Origin: Penelope pileata
Taxonomy: Eukaryota > Chordata > Aves > Galliformes > Cracidae
Assembly (NCBI GenBank): GCA_013396635.1
Contig: WBMW01001603.1
Coordinates: forward strand, 62,001 to 126,000
Direction of reading: 5' to 3'
DNA length: 64,000 nucleotides
Shown here: positions 44,787-56,625 of the stretch, in pieces
How positions within the stretch are numbered: the stretch's first letter is position 1
Layout: every line of letters starts with the position of its first letter
The notes under the pieces: generated by a model
Database searches by the model: none
Told to the model about the DNA's origin: nothing
What the model saw: only the letters and a program-made list of their open reading frames with translations
Made by a program: the position numbers and the translations under genes

Positions 44787-47689
44787 ACAAGGAGGTCACC
44801 CCGAGGCACAACGGGCAGAAGCTGAACGTGAGCTTGGATCAGATGGACCAGGCACAAGCAGAGCACGCTGCTGCACAGCTTTTTGCTGACGGGTACACTG
44901 CAGCTCAAACCTGAAGTGAGAAGATCGGAGATAAACACCCGGGCAGAGCTCAGAAACATCGTTTCATTTCGTTTCTGCTTATCCTCCCAGCTGCGCTGAG
45001 CACAAAGGCAGCAACAAGCGGGGATGCCAGCTCCTCCTACCGGGAGGCAGCACAGAACCGCAGCAGGTGCCCGCACACCTCTCCCCACTGCACCAGCCTG
45101 ATCCCATCAGCCCAAAGGAAATTGGAGTGCTGCAGCTTGGAGATAAAACCCAGGCTGGAGCTGCCTCAGCAGCAAGAAGGCCTGCTGGGGTGTTCTCATC
45201 TCCACGTGCTTATAGTGTCTGACAGCTCACAATGCGGGCTCAGGAGAGTGACGCTGTCACGTTCACCTGGCAGCAGAGCTCCATGTATTTTATATATGCT
45301 AACAGACACGTACACACTTCTTTCTTCGTTTACACACATAAATAAAACAGAAGAAATCAAAAGGCAAAATATATTTTGCTTCTTCCCCGCACAGCTTATT
45401 CTTTAATCTAACAGTCCTTTTGCTCTCCCAGTAACACAGCGCAGAACTGCATCCAAGAGCTACATGGTCAGAGGAAACACTAAAAAAAAGCAACCAGTAA
45501 AAAACCCACATCCAAAAAGAACGGATGCTCGTGTGCTTCATAACAAGATGTCAATGCTGGCCATGGCAGCAGCACGTGCGGGAGCTGTTGGGGTTTCCAG
45601 GGGATGCAGACACTGCCCATCAGCCCTCGGTCTCACCCCAGTACATGCCGTGGCCATCCCAGCCCAAAGAATTCACCTGGGGCCACTGAGCAGTACCTGT
45701 TGCTGCCATTGGGGAAAATGACTCCTTCAAAACCATTTGTGGATTACACCTTGTGAACTGAGCCGGAAGAAAATGTGTGACACGGCTTGCACATAAACCC
45801 CAACCCCTTTGCCAGGATCCTCCTTGTCCCTCCCGGACCTGGCAGCAGGGCCAGGCAGCAGCTCACGGTTACACAAACCCAACCGACGTGGAAGCTGCAG
45901 CCTGACCTGCTGGGAAGAAACTCACAAACTAGGGCAATTAGAAGAAGCAATGATTACTGGATATAAATAAGAGTGATAATTTCATTTCTCACTGAAGCTG
46001 TAAGGGCTCTGGGACCTCAGCCCGCAGACGGAGCCACGGAGGTTTCCAGCAAGATGCGCAGCGGCTGCCGCTCCTCCCCTGCAGTAAGGGCATGTGTCTG
46101 TGCCCACGAGCAGACCAGCAGCCCATCTGCTTTCACCGTGGGGCAGAGTTTTACCTCTCTGGCCCCAAAGACCCCAGCCGAGATGCTCAGCATACGCTGC
46201 AGCCGCGGTGCCAAGGCAGCGGGAGGAAAGGGCCCTTTGGCACCGTCAGATGCTCAAGGAAATGGGCAGGATGGGGAATTTGAGACGACTGAAGGCTTCA
46301 TGCAGTCCCTTGTGAGAAATTATGACCTATTTCCTTCCTCTGATTGTGTATCCTTCCTGAACTGACTTTCGGATCATTCAATATTAAAACTGCACTGCCC
46401 TATAAACAGGCAGGGTAAAGAAGCATCCCTTGCTGTTAAATCACTCTGCTCGAGATTACATTCAAGCCTCATTAGTCTGAGGAGACCTGGGATCCTCTTC
46501 CAAATGACTGAATTGGGGCAGACATTTTTCTGACAAGACCCTAGGAGTATTCAGGTCCACCCAGGCAGCAACGTCTGGCTTTTGTTCGAAAGAAGAGATT
46601 TCTTGTTGTGAGCAATGCTACAAAAGCCATGTCATGTCATGTTTACTACTTCCCCTCTATTGACTTCCGCAGCTGGTGAATTTTTTATGATAGAAATTAC
46701 AAATATTTAGCCTGCTGATGGCAGGATGAGCCAAGTATTCCCAAGGCTCGTGCACACCAACCTCCTTTGTTTCCTGGTTCCAGCTGCCCACGTTAGATCT
46801 GCTTCCATCCCCGTGTCTGCCGGCACACACGGCAGCCACCCAGCCCCGCTGCCACGGAGCCTGCAGCCAGCTCCAGGGGGTTCCTGCCCAGCCCCAAAGC
46901 CCTCCCAGATCCCACAGCACTGCTGGGTCAGGGTGTGGATCAGGCTGAGTGCCCCGAGCAGGATCCAGGCTGTGCTGGGAGCGTGCACAGAGCCAGCGAG
47001 GGGCTCCCCGGGGCTGTGGGCTGCCGAGCTGGGCACGGCTCCAGCCACGAGGCCATGCACATCCTCACCAGGAGGGGCTGCACCATGCTCCCCGGGGCCG
47101 CCTACACAGATGAAGAGCATCTGCCCACTGTGTGTCCTTCTGTCCATCTGCAGTGCCAGAGAGCCCTGCTTTTGGGTTTGCTTTCAGTTCAAGTAAATGT
47201 CCTAATACGAGAATTCCCAGAAATTTGTTAGCAATGTTTTCTTTTTTTCCCCAAATATCTTCATGAAGCACTGCCACATATGAGTGGAGCCATTTTTTAC
47301 TTCACCCATAACAGCTGTTGTTTATCCCTAACTGAAGCATCTTATCTTTCTGCCTAGACAGAAGTATCTGAGATTTGCGACGCAGGGAAGCGTTCCCCAC
47401 TCTGGCACAGAAGACACATCCACGTCCATCTCTGGAACCACGGTGACAACGTGCATTGACGTACCTGCAGCAGCTCCACGCAGGCAGCCAGGGCAGCAGG
47501 AAGCAGAGAAGGCAGTGGTGCTGCAGCTGGAAGCCCAGCCAGGCTCACGCTGATGCGTACCTGACCAGCCACCCAGGCTGCAGCCTGGGCCAATGCATCT
47601 TCATTATTACTGGCACCCAATTTAGCTGAATCAATGTCAGATGGATATGCCAGCACTCAGCTGCAAACCTCAGGGCCGGAGCACGTGAT
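44787..47689. other. Non-coding DNA, mixed composition
   Basis: No gene is supported over 2.9 kb. Minor points are an AT-rich patch at 45285-45380, a CATGTCATGTCATG tandem at about 46626 and a T-rich run at 47239. Confidence 0.4.
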
Positions 47690-47970
47690 GGACGAGCAGA
47701 GCCTGGGGAGAGGTGTTTGTTCAGGAGGAGACTGAGAGGGGACCTGCTGGCTGCCTGCAGCCGCCCAACAGGAGGAGGTTAGGGAGCCAACAGCAAAGCT
47801 GCTCGCACCATGAAGGGGAGGAAAAAGGAAACACCGCTCCTGGAGGTGGCTGGCACTCAGCAAAGAATGACCCTGAGCAATCCGACCCAGCCTTGAGGCT
47901 GAGGTCTGCAAGCACAAGGTTGGACCAGAGGACCTCCAGGGGCCCCATCCAACCTCAAGGATTCAAAGCA
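47690..47970 (+). mobile_element. CR1: CR1 LINE 3' fragment
   Basis: GGGGAGAGGTGTTTGTTCAG, GAGGAGACTGAGAGGGGACC and TGCAGCCGCCCAACAGGAGG lead to AGGTTGGACCAGAGGACCTC and CAGGGGCCCCATCCAACCTC, then AAGGATTCAAAG. This matches the forward CR1 3' untranslated part and terminus (GTTGGACCAGATGATCTC, then CCTTCCAACCTCA, then ATTCT tail). About 280 bp remains; an internal stretch is diverged. No ORF2 is intact. Confidence 0.85.
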
Positions 47971-48234
47971 TGCCTCAGCTCAGCCACAGACACACCGAAA
48001 CCACCGAGTGTCTATTCTGTAATGAAACACTTGGAGACAGGAAAGCACGGGTTGCAGACTCTGCTGAGTAGCTGCTGCCCTTAATGATTCTAAAATAATC
48101 ACCTGCATCTAAACACACATACTGTATAAATGCAAATAAAGACATTAACTAACATCTAACCCCACTGCACTGTGCTAGCTCAATAACATGATAATTCAAT
48201 GCACCCTGAAATTTGAGACACAGGCACAATTAAA
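47971..48234. other. Spacer, AT-rich to the right
   Basis: No gene is seen; the sequence becomes AT-rich from about 48080. Confidence 0.42.
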
Positions 48235-48248
48235 CCTAACCCTAACCC
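48235..48248 (-). repeat. 14-bp telomere-like tract (CCTAACCCTAACCC)
   Basis: Two and a third units of the vertebrate telomere repeat lie in an AT-rich patch. Short interstitial telomeric sequences are frequent in vertebrate genomes; chance is also possible at this length. Confidence 0.6.
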
Positions 48249-48861
48249 AAAATTCCCCAATTAAATCCTGACATTGTCTAGAACTACACATTTTTACTTC
48301 CCAAAATGTTTCTCCATGGAAATTACATTGAAATTGACACATCTTTTGTAAACACTACAATTTGTATTAAAAAAGAGTTTTGCTTTTAACCAAAAATGCT
48401 TTGGCTAAAATTTTCTCCTACGTGGCACCTTTCCCAACACCACACACAACAGGAAGGGCTCCGGACTGCAGCAGGGCCCGGTTTGTCACCGCAGGTGGAA
48501 CACGGGGGGCACATCCCACAGGATGAACCCACAGGCTGCCCTGGAGCCCCAGCAGCCATCCTGGTCTACATTAACGAGGCATTCAGCCTGTATTTTTAAT
48601 ACCAATATCTTACTATAGCCCAAATTATCCCAAAGCTGCAGTTGCAGATGCAGCATCTCACACATTAGAGAACTGTGGCACGTCACAGATCTCCCCTTCC
48701 AGCACTCCTGCCAGCCTTAATCCCTCCACCTGCTTCCAGTTGGTTTGGCTTTTTGAGGACATGAGCTGAGTGGCTGAGAAAAATCACAGTGTTTAAATCA
48801 CTGCGCACAAATAAATCACTGGGCTGTCTCCTCTTTCTCAATTCATTACATACAAATGTAA
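48249..48861. other. Non-coding stretch
   Basis: AT-rich at first, then mixed. No gene is supported. Confidence 0.42.
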
Positions 48862-48877
48862 TTTTTTTTTTTTTTTT
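48862..48877 (-). repeat. T16 homopolymer
   Basis: Sixteen consecutive T residues. No retroposed body can be recognised beside it. Confidence 0.9.
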
Positions 48878-50364
48878 GGAATGGTAGGAACTGGGCCAGT
48901 GTTTGTTTCTTCCCAGGTCAGCTCCTGGCACCGTACCCTCTTCCTACGCTGAGGTTTAACATGAGCACTTACACCCTGGGGGCCAGAACACACCTCGCAC
49001 CCGACATCTCCCTGCCCAGGGCTCACAAAGGACCTCTCTGCATCCCCTGCCCGCACCCTTCCCCCTGTTCCACCCTGCCCTGTCTGTTGGCCATCTGGTA
49101 CCCATCAGAGGCAGTCAGACCCACGACACGTGTGTGCTTACCAAATCCTTTAAACCTAACTAGAGCCCTGTTTTGTTTCTTCCTCATCAGAAGCCACAAG
49201 GAACCCTGACTCGGTACATCTGGACCTTCTAATAGGGTAACAGCCTGGCTGTGCCAGCTCTGCTTTCTGTCTGACTCCATCTTAATCATCTGCAAATCAC
49301 AAAGGGCTGGGAGGGAGCACAGCCAGCACAGCAGCAGCGCAAGGACAGCGGCCGCAGACACGGCTCGGGTCTGTGCTGGCGTACAGAAAGCCAATACACC
49401 CAGATCTTATTGCCACCCATGTCCCAGTGCTTTGCTTTATCGGCCCCGTGCTGGGTGCCTGGCCCAGGTCTGCAGCCGGGAGCTCAGCCCCGTGCTCCTG
49501 GCATGGGGTGCTGCAGGGACACAGACCCCGCAGGGGCAGGGGGGGAAGCCACGTCCCTGGGAAAGGGAAGGAGGGGGAATCTGCTCCTCCCAGCTCCCAT
49601 CAGCGCAGTGCTGCTGAGTGCTGTGATTTCACCGCAAGGCCTCCACAGCTCCTTCTTTCTTTCCTCTGGACACTCCTCTTCAGCCAGCTTTCCAGGAACC
49701 GTGCGGTTTGGTATTCGCAGCTTCCAGTAAAAGGAATTTCTAAATATCAGAGAAGGGCTTAAAATGGTGACCCAGTGACAGATTTGAAGACCTCTCCTTC
49801 CTTTCCTTTTGATGGTTTTTAAAGCAGTATCACAGCCTTTCGCAGGGGTCTGAGCCCTGAGCCTTACATCACAGAGCTGGAAATGCTGTCCGAGCCAATG
49901 AGCCGAGCAAGTCACCCCCGGACAGGAACCCCACTGCTGCTCAGGGTGAGCTTAGCGTGGCCAAAACCATGCAGAAACACCAAAAAAGGAGTAGTGCTGC
50001 TTTCCCCTCTGCACAAAGCAGATCCACAAGGTTCCTCACTTCTCTGCTATTCTGCACCATCAGCGCCCAGCCTCAATGCTCCCTGCCACCCAGACCCCAA
50101 CAAACCGACCCCACGTGTCACCTGCCAAGCGATGCCACACAGCACAGCCTTTAAACACAGCTCTCCCCTCTTCACCTGATAACGCACTGAGGCAGAAACC
50201 AAGGCTGTGCCGACAAGCTCAGAGCTGCCTGCAGCGTGCAGGCACCCAGCTGCTCCCCTCTGCCCAGTGCTCCTGCCCTCCTGCACAAACACGCACGCAC
50301 AGCAGGATGGGTGCTTCTGAGGTTTGACCAAAATAGGCCCATGAAGACATCAATCTGGTTGAGG
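48878..50364. other. GC-rich non-coding DNA
   Basis: Overlapping frames of up to 143 codons occur on both strands with no domain. No gene is supported. Confidence 0.42.
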
Positions 50365-50382
50365 AAAAAAAAAAAAAAAAAA
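50365..50382 (+). repeat. A18 homopolymer
   Basis: Eighteen consecutive A residues. The upstream sequence is not recognisable as a retroposon. Confidence 0.9.
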
Positions 50383-52133
50383 GAAACACAACAAAACAGA
50401 GGGAGGGGGGCCTTGACTCCACGCCAGGAGCCTGAAGACTTGTGTTTATTTATGCTTTCCATGGGAAAGCCCTTCAGAGGCAGTAATCCACGACATCTGG
50501 CAAAAGGGTTGGGAAGGACCTTTACTGCCAGCTGACTGAAGCTTTATCCAAAAAGAAAAAAAAAAGCTCTAATTGTTGGCTCTGCAAGGCTTTGCAGCTC
50601 AAGACAGCTCCACGAGCTGATGGCAGAGACATGAGAGAAAGCAAAGCTCGAGGTGCTGGATGGGGACACGGCTCAGAGGGGCTCGCCAGCCCTTAGGAGC
50701 GGGGCTGGAGGGTGGGAGCCCCTGCCCGCCCTGTGCTCCCCCTGGCTGCCCAGCCTCCGCCGAGACCCTGGGCTCTGCACCAAGCAAACGTGCCCACAAA
50801 AACAGAGAATTTTAGTTGACTCATTTTTTTTAAGTACAATAGAGCGACTCAAAGTGGTGTGCAGCTCTGCAAGGCCAAATCCACATCAACTCAAAGTCTG
50901 AAATTAATGTGGAAAGTGATTCATAACAGGAGGAGACAAAACAAGCCTATTCATGCTCCCCCATGTCAGGCGTATAGCTATTTTGGATCCAAATTCCCTC
51001 TTCTCTTCCAAAACCACAAAGAGAAGCGAACAGATGTCAGCCATTGCAGATTTTCACAGAACAGCTCGCGATACCAGCGCTTGCCTCCGCGCTGGGGATG
51101 GCACGGGGACAGCAAGGCTGGGACCAGGGTCCTGGCTGCCAGCACCCCAGGACATCGCTGCCTGCCGAGAGCTTTGGGGATGGGAGCAGCTACCGTGTCT
51201 GCAAGCAGCGGGGAAGGACGCAGTATTTCAGAGTACGGGGAGAGCTGCAAAAGCACATGTACACCTCAGCCCTTCAAACCCCATTTTCAAAGCACAACAG
51301 CTTTGGCATCACTGAAAGTCAGTGAGACAGAGTCCAAGTTGTTTTACAGAATTTTACCCAAACGCATTTAATATTATCGTGCAGTGCTTTTAATGTATTT
51401 ATTTTAAATACCCTGGGTGTAGACACTGTAGCAGTAAGGCCTGCCACGCCTGTGGGTGTTTTAGAAGTGGCACTGATTTCTGAAAAGCAAATCTAGATAT
51501 TGATAGCGTTCAGAAACTCTGAGGTCACACACAAAAAGACTCTTTTATAGAGTCTGATCTATACCAATGGCAAATGTTCTGCTGTGAAGGGTCACTTCAG
51601 AGACAAACCTTCTGCTGCAGCCTGTGTAATGTGAACGAGGGACTCAGTGAATTTGTTCTGTTTTCCTGCAATGTTCCAGCTGCTTCTAGAACAGATGTGA
51701 ACAGCACCCAGAAGTGACACGACTTCACTCAGCTGCTGCACTCCCCTGCCCCATGCCATCATTAATTTTGGTGCATTTCTCTGGAAGCAGTTTCTCCACA
51801 CGGCACCGGGAGGCTGCACTGTGTCCAGCAAAGCTCAGCAAGCCCAGTTTGGGATTCTTTTTTTTGCCCTGAACCAGAAGAATTAACTTATTGTTTGCTT
51901 CTAAACACATTTGGAGAAGCCAGGAGACTGAGAGGAAAGGTCTTACAGCAGTCGCTCCTTCATTAGCAGCTACAGAGCTAAATGCTGATTTAAGCTGTGT
52001 TTGCTATTCAAGTCTCCTCTTCCTGGAGGATGTGCAGCTCTGTATCACTCACAGCACTAGCATTAACTCATTTTTTAAAAAAATTAAATCCAAGATTGCC
52101 ATTTTCCACATATCCCTCCCCTGCATAACTTAC
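50383..52133. other. Non-coding stretch
   Basis: No gene is supported. If the minus-strand terminal exon at 52252-52474 is real, the right end of this stretch is its 3' flank. Confidence 0.42.
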
Positions 52134-52139
52134 TTTAAT
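52134..52139 (-). terminator. Candidate polyadenylation signal ATTAAA
   Basis: On the minus strand ATTAAA lies about 115 bp past the TGA of the candidate terminal exon. ATTAAA is the commonest variant of the AATAAA signal. It is common by chance in AT-rich DNA, so its value depends on the exon being real. Confidence 0.2.
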
Positions 52140-52251
52140 TTCTAATTTACAACTACAAAATATAATCTTACACTGGAATTTGCATAAAAATGAACAGACC
52201 TGCAGCAAGATATTAAATTTTAAATTTGCACGCTAGGGCAGCCAAGGAATA

Positions 52252-52474
52252 TCAGTCTGTCCAAGAAATTCGTGCCTGTAAACTTGAGAGCTGGTAGATG
52301 TAATGAGGGGAGAACGTGTACACTTCAGTGAAACCAAGCTGATTAAAACACCTCGGTGCAGTTGTACAGAGCAGGGACTGCACGAGCTGCACACGCCGGT
52401 AGTGGGACTGCTGCACAGACTGCAGTGACAGCTCATCCAGCACTGCCTGGCCGGTGCTGGCCAGTGCAAGTGGT
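52252..52474 (-). CDS. Candidate terminal coding exon of an unidentified gene
   Basis: On the minus strand a long pyrimidine tract (TTTTTTATTTTTATTCTTTC) runs into CAG, directly followed at 52474 by one base and then an open frame of 73 codons ending in TGA at 52254-52252. The entry is phase 2. The frame reads like a genuine protein: LDELSLQSVQQSHYRRVQLV near the start, FNQLGFTEVYTFSPHYIYQL near the end, with mixed residues and about 60% G+C at third positions. The other two minus frames are less protein-like or stop early. I do not recognise the family. An ATTAAA lies about 115 bp downstream. No upstream exon ending in phase 2 was found with confidence, so a spliced gene is inferred, not shown. 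A non-coding RNA exon or chance remain possible. Confidence 0.38.
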
Positions 52475-53162
52475 CTGAAAGAATAAAAATAAAAAATCTG
52501 TGCTAATGGAGCTCTACAACAAGCTGCTGGCTAGCATGGAACCCCTGGTAACAACTTCCTCCTGCTTCCAGCCTCTGCCCCCTAGGTGGGGAGATGCACA
52601 GCAGCCCCATCCCACTGCCACACAGGAGCTGCCCCTTCCTGCCCCATCAAACCCCTTGCCCTCCTGTTCTGTCCATTACGAGGTCAGAATCCTCACCCAT
52701 CAAATGCCTCTCTCTCCTGATCTGAGGTCAGACCCCACACCACCTTCACACCGAGCTTCCATCTCCAGTCAGAGGGAAACCAAAGCGCAGGCAGAGGCCA
52801 CAACTACCCACATCACGTTTCATCCCTTCAAATCACCACGTGGTATCTCTCAGTCCTGCCTTATAGCCCCATGAATGGGACTGAGCTACCGCCTTGAAAG
52901 AAGCCATTAACCCAGAGGGCTTTTCCCCCTGCCCCAAAACTGCTGCTGAAAGCCCCTGGGCAGGCAGGGCTGCAGCCCTTCTCCCTGCACAGCCCCTGCA
53001 CTAAGCATGCTCGCTGCACATCCCCGCTCGCTGTGAGCACACAGGATGAGCCGTCGTTCCCAAGAAGAAAGCTCTCTGTTCCAAATGGCCTGGTTTCGCT
53101 GCCACAGACATCCCACGCCCATCACCCTGCAGACGTCACCCAGTGTGTATCACCGCAGCGCC
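52475..53162. other. Non-coding; intron if the flanking exon is real
   Basis: The first bases hold the polypyrimidine tract (minus strand) of the candidate exon. The remainder is GC-rich with no gene or repeat supported. Confidence 0.4.
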
Positions 53163-53242
53163 CAGCTGCCGAGCCTTACCTGCTGCCAGCTGCCGAGGCT
53201 TACCTGCTGCCAGCTGCCGAGCCTTACCTGCTGCCAGCTGCC
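53163..53242 (+). repeat. 24-bp minisatellite, 3.3 copies
   Basis: Units at 53163-53186, 53187-53210 and 53211-53234 plus a partial unit begin CAGCTGCCGAGCCTTACCTG. Only one C/G change (GAGGC in unit 2) separates the copies. Because 24 is a multiple of 3, all frames through it stay open and give octapeptide repeats; that does not imply coding. Each unit contains a minus-strand donor-like CAGGTAAGG. Confidence 0.93.
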
Positions 53243-55499
53243 TGCACTCCGCTGGCTCCTAAAATTCTGTTAGCTCCACTGCACACTCCAGACCTTCATT
53301 AAGTTGTCTTTGGCACAAAGTAAATGAGAGTGTAGCAGCGCTCTCGCTCCTTACCCAGCCACACCTTGGAGAACTCCATTTTTTTTTTTAAGCTGAGCAG
53401 TTTCCTACTCCCCAGCCCATTGCACTATTCAGGCACCACTGAAGTGATGCTGAAGGCTGTTTCGGACTTGCAGACATCCTGAAGCCAGGATGAACTCCTC
53501 CTCCTCCCCCGTGGAACCAGCACTGTCTCACCCACTCTCTGGTACAGCTCTGGAGGCAAACCTGGAGGCTCAGCACAGACCTGAACTCACAGAGCAGCTG
53601 CCCCAACCATCGTCATTTTGGGACAACCGCCGCCATGTCCCACACAGCCCTGCCATCTCTGGTGGGCACCAAGGCTCTCACAGACCTGGGCAAAGCAATG
53701 CTGAGAAGGCCACACAAGCAGCCATCACCGTGCAGATGGCAGGCACTGAGCACCGGGCCCAGAACAGCCCATGGAGACTCAGATGAGCCCAGGGCTTGTC
53801 CACACCGGGACATGATGGCTGCCTCCACCTCCTCACATCCTCTGCATCTAGAAGCCATGCACATACAGCACAGCCTTTCAAAACGGACATTAATTAAGCT
53901 GTGAAAGGCAACTGGTGAGCAGTAAGAGTCCAAACACAATCAGTGCAGGAGAAAGCTGGAGCTTTAATGTCACCCCCTAGCTTGTAAAGCAACAGCTGCT
54001 CTACTGAGGCAAATCCTGAGCAAAAGAGAAATAGCCTCAGCCTCCTCCAGTGCTGGGCAGCAGCCCGACGGGCTCAGTCCCACCCACACAGAGCTGTGTG
54101 GGAGACGTGTGCATGTTTCCCTCACAACAACGACCCACACAAACGTGTCACCAGGCCCAGTTCCACAGCCCAGCCCTCAGCAGAGGCCTCAGGCCCAGTT
54201 CCATGGCCCCTGGGCCCAGCATTAACAAAGACCATTAGGAGAGAAACTTCCTCATCAAGGCAATGATTCCTCTGAAAGAAGGTTGTCTTCAGACCGAGCT
54301 CCAAAAATAACAAAACCAGCTACGCATCGGTGATGCTGAGAAGTTCTGTACAAGGAGGGCACTTGTGACTGCGGTCTCTGGGTTCAGCTTCCAGCACTGA
54401 CCTGTGACAAGTCCTCTCCCTGCCACCTTGCCCACACTCTCCTGTCTCCAGAGACACTTCCATGTCAGCACTAGGACACCCAAGCTGGGGTCACGCTCCT
54501 GAACACCTCTGATGATCTGAGCCTAAAATCTGTCAGTGCTTCAGACGCACATCAACAGAACCAAGGCAATGATGTCCGCTCTTCCTTTCCACCCCATTTG
54601 AAGGGTAACTGCTTTGAGATGCTGGCATCTTCTGGAGCACGCAGCCCTTCTGAGTTCAGCCCAGTGCAGCACACCGGGATTTTTGAATCCCCTCTACTGC
54701 CACACAACCGAACACCAGAGCACAGAAGCACCCAAATGAATCCAACCGCTGGCATCACAGCGTTCAACTTGAGTGACACATCTAAAACTCTGCAGCAAAA
54801 AGGTTTAAAACGAAACCAAAACTCTGGCACAGGGCGAAGCACAGGTAAGGATTTGTTTTTCCTCTTGACTTTTACCTTCAGCATGGGCAGCAGCTGCTCA
54901 GCTGCGACACAACTCATCCGACCGCCGCGACCACGCAGGGGAAGAGCCCCACTTGTGTGCAAAGCCGCTGATTAAGCGCACGTAGAAGAGAACCTATTAA
55001 TTTCAAATCTCCTGTCCTTTTATTCCCACACTGATTAATATAAGTCGGAATCATTAGTGATCATCTTGCAGGCAATCAACAAATGCCTGGCACAAGAGCT
55101 GTAATTTTCAGAGGATCGGTTCCATTCACCTCAATCGCAGTGCCAACGCACACCCATGCATGCAAACACAAGCACGCACACGCCAGGAGATGCCAAAGTG
55201 CAGAACTCCTCACCTCCTGCAGCCTGCTGAGCACCAAACGCCCTGCAGCACTGAGAGCACATGGCCATAAACTCCCACCTCTATCCTAAATTCATGCTTA
55301 AGGCAGCAGACCTGCTCCGACACCGGTGCCTCTGTAGCTGCTCATCCTGAGTGTCCTTCTCTGGCCAAAGCACAGCCAAGAGACCGACCCCGCCAGGCAG
55401 CACAGATGTGCAGGGCACACAGCAATTATTTTCAAATACAGCCATACAGCTTTCTTGAAAACATTATGAAGGAAAGCTGTCAGTCCTGAATGCATATTA
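53243..55499. other. Non-coding or intronic DNA
   Basis: No gene is supported. A T11 run lies at 53379-53389. Good minus-strand acceptors occur at about 53900, 54032 and 54796, but each is followed by frames that close or lack a donor. A CA-rich patch lies at 55148-55182. Confidence 0.4.
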
Positions 55500-55765
55500 T
55501 CTCTAATTAATCCCATAAAAAATATATTAAAATGATGGTTGCTTGGTAGCGTTGCAAGAACCGTTTTGTAATTAATATGACCTTCATCTCCATATGGTAA
55601 TTAGCAAACATTTATATTACCATTAAAAAGAGCATGTTCATTACACTACCTCACTTTTTTCTATTAGCTAACAAAACCAGCAAGACCAGATTAGTCAAAG
55701 CCTTGCCCTTTCACAAATACTCCAAATAAATGTATTCAGAACTGCTATTTTTTAATTGATGCAGC
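55500..55765. promoter_or_regulatory. Candidate conserved AT-rich element
   Basis: The block carries CTCTAATTAATCCC, GTAATTAATATGACC, ATGGTAATTAGC, TTATATTACCATTAAAAAG and TTTTTAATTGATGC: five homeodomain cores in about 250 bp of non-tandem sequence. It also holds CCATATGG, an E-box-like palindrome. It is called from texture and motifs. Confidence 0.33.
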
Positions 55766-56258
55766 CAGCACGCTGCTTTCCAGCGCTGCACACAGAGCAG
55801 CTGCTCGCAGCCAGTTTGGCCCTTCAGCTACAAAACACTGTTGTGATGCCACATCTTTTGCAAGGGATAGAGGGAACGTGCATAGGCTAAAACAAAGATT
55901 TCACTACTCACAGTGATAGAAATCTGTTTGCTCCTACTCAAGCTCAGATCACTGAATTCCGGGTAACAAGCAGTCAGTAATTCTATTGATAATTTCTCTG
56001 CTTATGTTGTTCCCAACTTTCCAATGCAGTTTTTGCAGGCTGTGATCACTCCTGCTCCCTGAAGTGACTCACCATGCAACTGGCTTACCAGAGGACCCAG
56101 TGCTTCAGCCACCAACAAACCCCACTGTCACCACGTGTGTGCTCCTCGCAGGCACAGAACTCGTGGTGCATCTGCAAGCAATGCCTTAGCAAAAGTGCAG
56201 GGGATAAATATGACCTCAATGCAAAAGCACACCTGCCCACACTCTTCACTAACCTTCT
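55766..56258. other. Non-coding or intronic DNA
   Basis: A minus-strand segment at about 56089-56171 has an acceptor-like CAG and a GTAAGC donor with one open frame. Joined directly to the 52474 exon it would create a stop, so it is not called as an exon. Confidence 0.38.
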
Positions 56259-56277
56259 AAAAAAAAAAAAAAAAAAA
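56259..56277 (+). repeat. A19 homopolymer
   Basis: Nineteen A residues, the longest homopolymer in the window. No retroposon body can be recognised. Confidence 0.9.
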
Positions 56278-56608
56278 CTAGAACCCCAAAAAACCCAAAT
56301 AATATACCTGTACTTGAATTCTGCTCCTAACAGCTCTACGTCACAAGCACACATTTCCTGCTGCAAGCTGACAGCTCGTGGGGAAAGGCAGGAAGGCAGG
56401 AGGGGAAACAACACCGAGCACCTTGTGCTGATCAGTGCCTTCATCAGAGCTTGCACCATGCAAGGCTGTGCCCAAGCAGCATTCTCTTCTACTTGCAAGC
56501 TGTACATCAACCACACACCCAAAAAAGGAAGAGATCTACTAATTGGAAAGATTATATAAAAATGCAAATAAGGCTGTTAAGTTGACAGCACTGGGAACAT
56601 CTAAATTT
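56278..56608. other. Spacer
   Basis: Mixed unique sequence; a 160-codon minus frame (56085-56567) crosses it and the A19 run, without a domain. Confidence 0.4.
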
Positions 56609-56625
56609 TATATATATATATATAT
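56609..56625 (+). repeat. (TA)n microsatellite
   Basis: About eight and a half TA units. A second simple run, A14, follows at 56688-56701. Confidence 0.9.

Noticed and set aside
46622..46640. CATGTCATGTCATG as a TALE-site cluster
   Set aside because: It is a 5-bp simple tandem, so the repeated TGTCA cores are not independent.
50500..50540. GGGTTGGGAAGGACC resembling a CR1 3' end
   Set aside because: The match is too short and the flanks lack the CR1 blocks and ATTCT tail.
53613..53650. ATGGCGGCGG start-like word on the minus strand before a GTGAGT donor
   Set aside because: The frame stops after seven codons, before the donor.
53898..54032. Minus-strand acceptor at 54032 (TTTCTCTTTTGCTCAG) followed by a frame open to 53898
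   Set aside because: There is no good donor in the frame and no exit phase matching the 52474 exon. Such acceptors are frequent on this pyrimidine-rich strand.
56089..56171. Minus-strand exon-like segment with GTAAGC donor
   Set aside because: Only one frame is open, and joining it to the 52474 exon would create a TGA codon.
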